A stretch of 64,000 nt of DNA, taken from the NCBI RefSeq assembly GCF_018866245.1, contig NZ_CP076458.1:1426001-1490000 (forward strand). Reading direction: 5' to 3'. The DNA comes from Novisyntrophococcus fermenticellae (lineage in GTDB: Bacteria > Bacillota > Clostridia > Lachnospirales > Lachnospiraceae). The notes below the pieces were generated by a model. The model did not search any database. It was not told where the DNA came from and saw nothing but the letters and a program-made list of their open reading frames with translations. Positions within the stretch are counted from its first letter, which is position 1, and every line of letters begins with the position of its first letter. A program made the position numbers and the translations under genes. Shown in pieces: positions 62,973-64,000 of this stretch.

Positions 62973-63611
62973 ATGGGTGCATTGGAGGAGATAAGGTACG
63001 CAATTGAGGAAGGAAAACCAAGGACTGTTTTAAAGGTTTTACAGGATGCAGTAAATTCTGGTATGGATCCGGAACATATTTTAAATGATGCCATGCTTCC
63101 GGCGATGCGGAAGGTGGGGCACTTCTACAGAGATGAAGACGGTGATGTGGCCCGCATTCTGGCGGCTGCCAGAGCGATGAAAAAGGGTATGGATTTTCTG
63201 GAGCCATATATGGAACAGGATTATTTCGGGTATCTTGGGAAAGTAATTCTGGGAACGGCGGGCGGGGATCTTCATGATGTTGGAAAGAATCTGGTCGGGA
63301 TCATGTTCCGCAGTGTGGGTTTTGATGTGGTTGATCTGGGCGTGGACGTTTCAGCGAGGCGTTTTGTGGAAGCTGTAAAAGATAACCCCGATGTGGACAT
63401 TGTCTGTATTTCTTCTTTGCTTACTACCTCCATGCCGGAGATGCGTCGTATTGTACATGCTCTGAATGCATTGCATAACAGGAAAGATTTTAAAGTTATG
63501 GTTGGAGGAGGGCCTATAACAAGGACATTCGCCGATGAAATAGGTGCGGATGGATATACGGAAAATGCTGTAGATGCGGCTGAAATTGCCCGCAGCTCTA
63601 TGATAAGTTAA
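62973..63611 (+). CDS. Corrinoid (B12-binding) methyl-carrier protein 2
   Basis: 212 residues, same layout as corrinoid protein 1: helical cap, then B12 domain with GGDLHDVGKN, and the cobalt-ligand histidine at the identical position, H101. Further matches are GVDVS and VGGGPITR. The likely role is to carry a second methyl donor's group, or to serve the same enzymes under other conditions. It is last in the operon, 18 bp after DUF2284. A plausible origin is local duplication. Confidence 0.93.
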   Translation: MGALEEIRYAIEEGKPRTVLKVLQDAVNSGMDPEHILNDAMLPAMRKVGHFYRDEDGDVARILAAARAMKKGMDFLEPYMEQDYFGYLGKVILGTAGGDLHDVGKNLVGIMFRSVGFDVVDLGVDVSARRFVEAVKDNPDVDIVCISSLLTTSMPEMRRIVHALNALHNRKDFKVMVGGGPITRTFADEIGADGYTENAVDAAEIARSSMIS

Positions 63612-63684
63612 CTGTAGTCCGGCAAAAAATCAAGTTTAAAAGCCTGGAGCTATAACCGTAAAACAAATTTATTTCAAAAACGCA

Positions 63685-63713
63685 TTGACATAAAAAAAAC
63701 ATAGGGTTACTAT
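63685..63713 (+). promoter_or_regulatory. Promoter of the lactate/malate dehydrogenase gene
   Basis: A perfect TTGACA at 63685-63690, a 17-base spacer, and TACTAT at 63708-63713. It marks a strong constitutive-type promoter and separates this gene from the methyl-transfer operon. Confidence 0.75.
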
Positions 63714-63775
63714 AGTGTCAGATAAATGGTTAAGGATTTATCAAACTTACTTGAGAAACGGAGAGGAGAATGGTT

Positions 63776-64000
63776 ATGGGTAGTAAAATTACAATTATCG
63801 GAGCTGGAAGTGTAGGGGCGACAATTACTTATACACTTGCGCAGGAAAGCTATGTCTCAGAGCTAGTTATGATCGACATCAATAAGGAAAAGGTTGATGG
63901 AGAAGCCATGGACATTGTACAGGGTACAGCTTTTCGTGATCCGATTTCCATAATTTCCGGAACATACGAAGATGCGAAAGATTCGGACATTGTGATTATT
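63776..64000 (+). CDS. L-lactate/malate dehydrogenase, 3' part outside the window
   Basis: 75 codons are visible from ATG 63776, 9 bases after GAGAGG; a second in-frame ATG at 63770 is too close to that site. The NAD-binding GAGSVGA motif and the acidic end of strand 2 (MIDINKEKVDGEAMDI) mark the LDH/MDH family, NAD-dependent. The DIVQG form and the sequence start favour L-lactate dehydrogenase, but the substrate-specificity loop is not in the window. Confidence 0.85.
   Translation, partial: MGSKITIIGAGSVGATITYTLAQESYVSELVMIDINKEKVDGEAMDIVQGTAFRDPISIISGTYEDAKDSDIVII

Overview
The window looks like the chromosome of an anaerobic, gut-type Clostridia, most likely Lachnospiraceae. This is an inference from marker families: the SCIFF peptide and its radical SAM maturase, HemZ, the GGGtGRT/NifU-like pair, DUF4317, TIGR04086, Hcp with a Crp/Fnr partner, corrinoid methyl-transfer genes, and frequent GTG/TTG starts behind strong AGGAGG sites. 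I saw no prophage, insertion sequence, CRISPR array or rRNA operon.

Layout. 0-3.6 kb: end of an anaerobic purine/hydantoin catabolic cluster (5'-truncated ygfK, then a dihydropyrimidinase). 3.9-7.1 kb: ROK and Rrf2 regulators, a remnant of a carbon monoxide dehydrogenase gene, and a membrane-anchored M23 peptidase. 7.2-10.6 kb: nitrosative-stress module (ferredoxin-cupin-hcp) with a divergent Crp/Fnr regulator and a palindrome placed where an activator would bind. 10.7-12.9 kb: split ThrE-type exporter behind a terminator-containing leader, then a YheO-type regulator. 13-21 kb: ftsH, a Pro/Thr-repeat surface protein, the SCIFF ranthipeptide locus, recJ and a frameshifted apt. 21-29 kb: stringent-response synthetase, MBL hydrolase, hemZ, HD-GYP protein, hisS and convergent aspS. 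29-34 kb: orphan ABC importer pair, then the phosphatidylserine/phosphatidylethanolamine operon with queH. 34-40.4 kb: argH, asd, formate/nitrite channel, topB, a left-handed beta-helix protein, tRNA-Ala(CGC) and tRNA-Val(CAC). 40.5-47 kb: two-component system divergent from a VTC/DUF4956/lipoprotein operon and an aromatic-acid-exporter-like protein. 47-50 kb: two-gene NHEJ system (Ku, LigD). 50-53 kb: GGGtGRT, NifU-like and DUF4317 proteins. 53-63.6 kb: a corrinoid-dependent methyl-transfer locus (two PucR-type regulators, transporter, UroD-family methyltransferase, methyl-THF:corrinoid methyltransferase, two corrinoid proteins, a corrinoid activator and a DUF2284 protein). 63.8 kb to the end: the start of a lactate/malate dehydrogenase gene.

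How the parts work together. The last large locus reads as a complete methyl-shuttling pathway: an unknown methylated compound is imported, a UroD-family enzyme moves its methyl group to a cobalamin protein, a second enzyme passes it to tetrahydrofolate, and an ASKHA/[2Fe-2S] protein reactivates oxidised corrinoid. The most interesting less-described elements are this locus with its DUF2284 gene, the two-component/VTC/DUF4956 locus, a candidate structured RNA before the ROK gene, the leader before the exporter, and hairpins that appear both to terminate one gene and to mask the ribosome-binding site of the next. Two genes (apt and the beta-helix lipoprotein) are each broken by one missing base in a homopolymer, so sequencing error must be considered.
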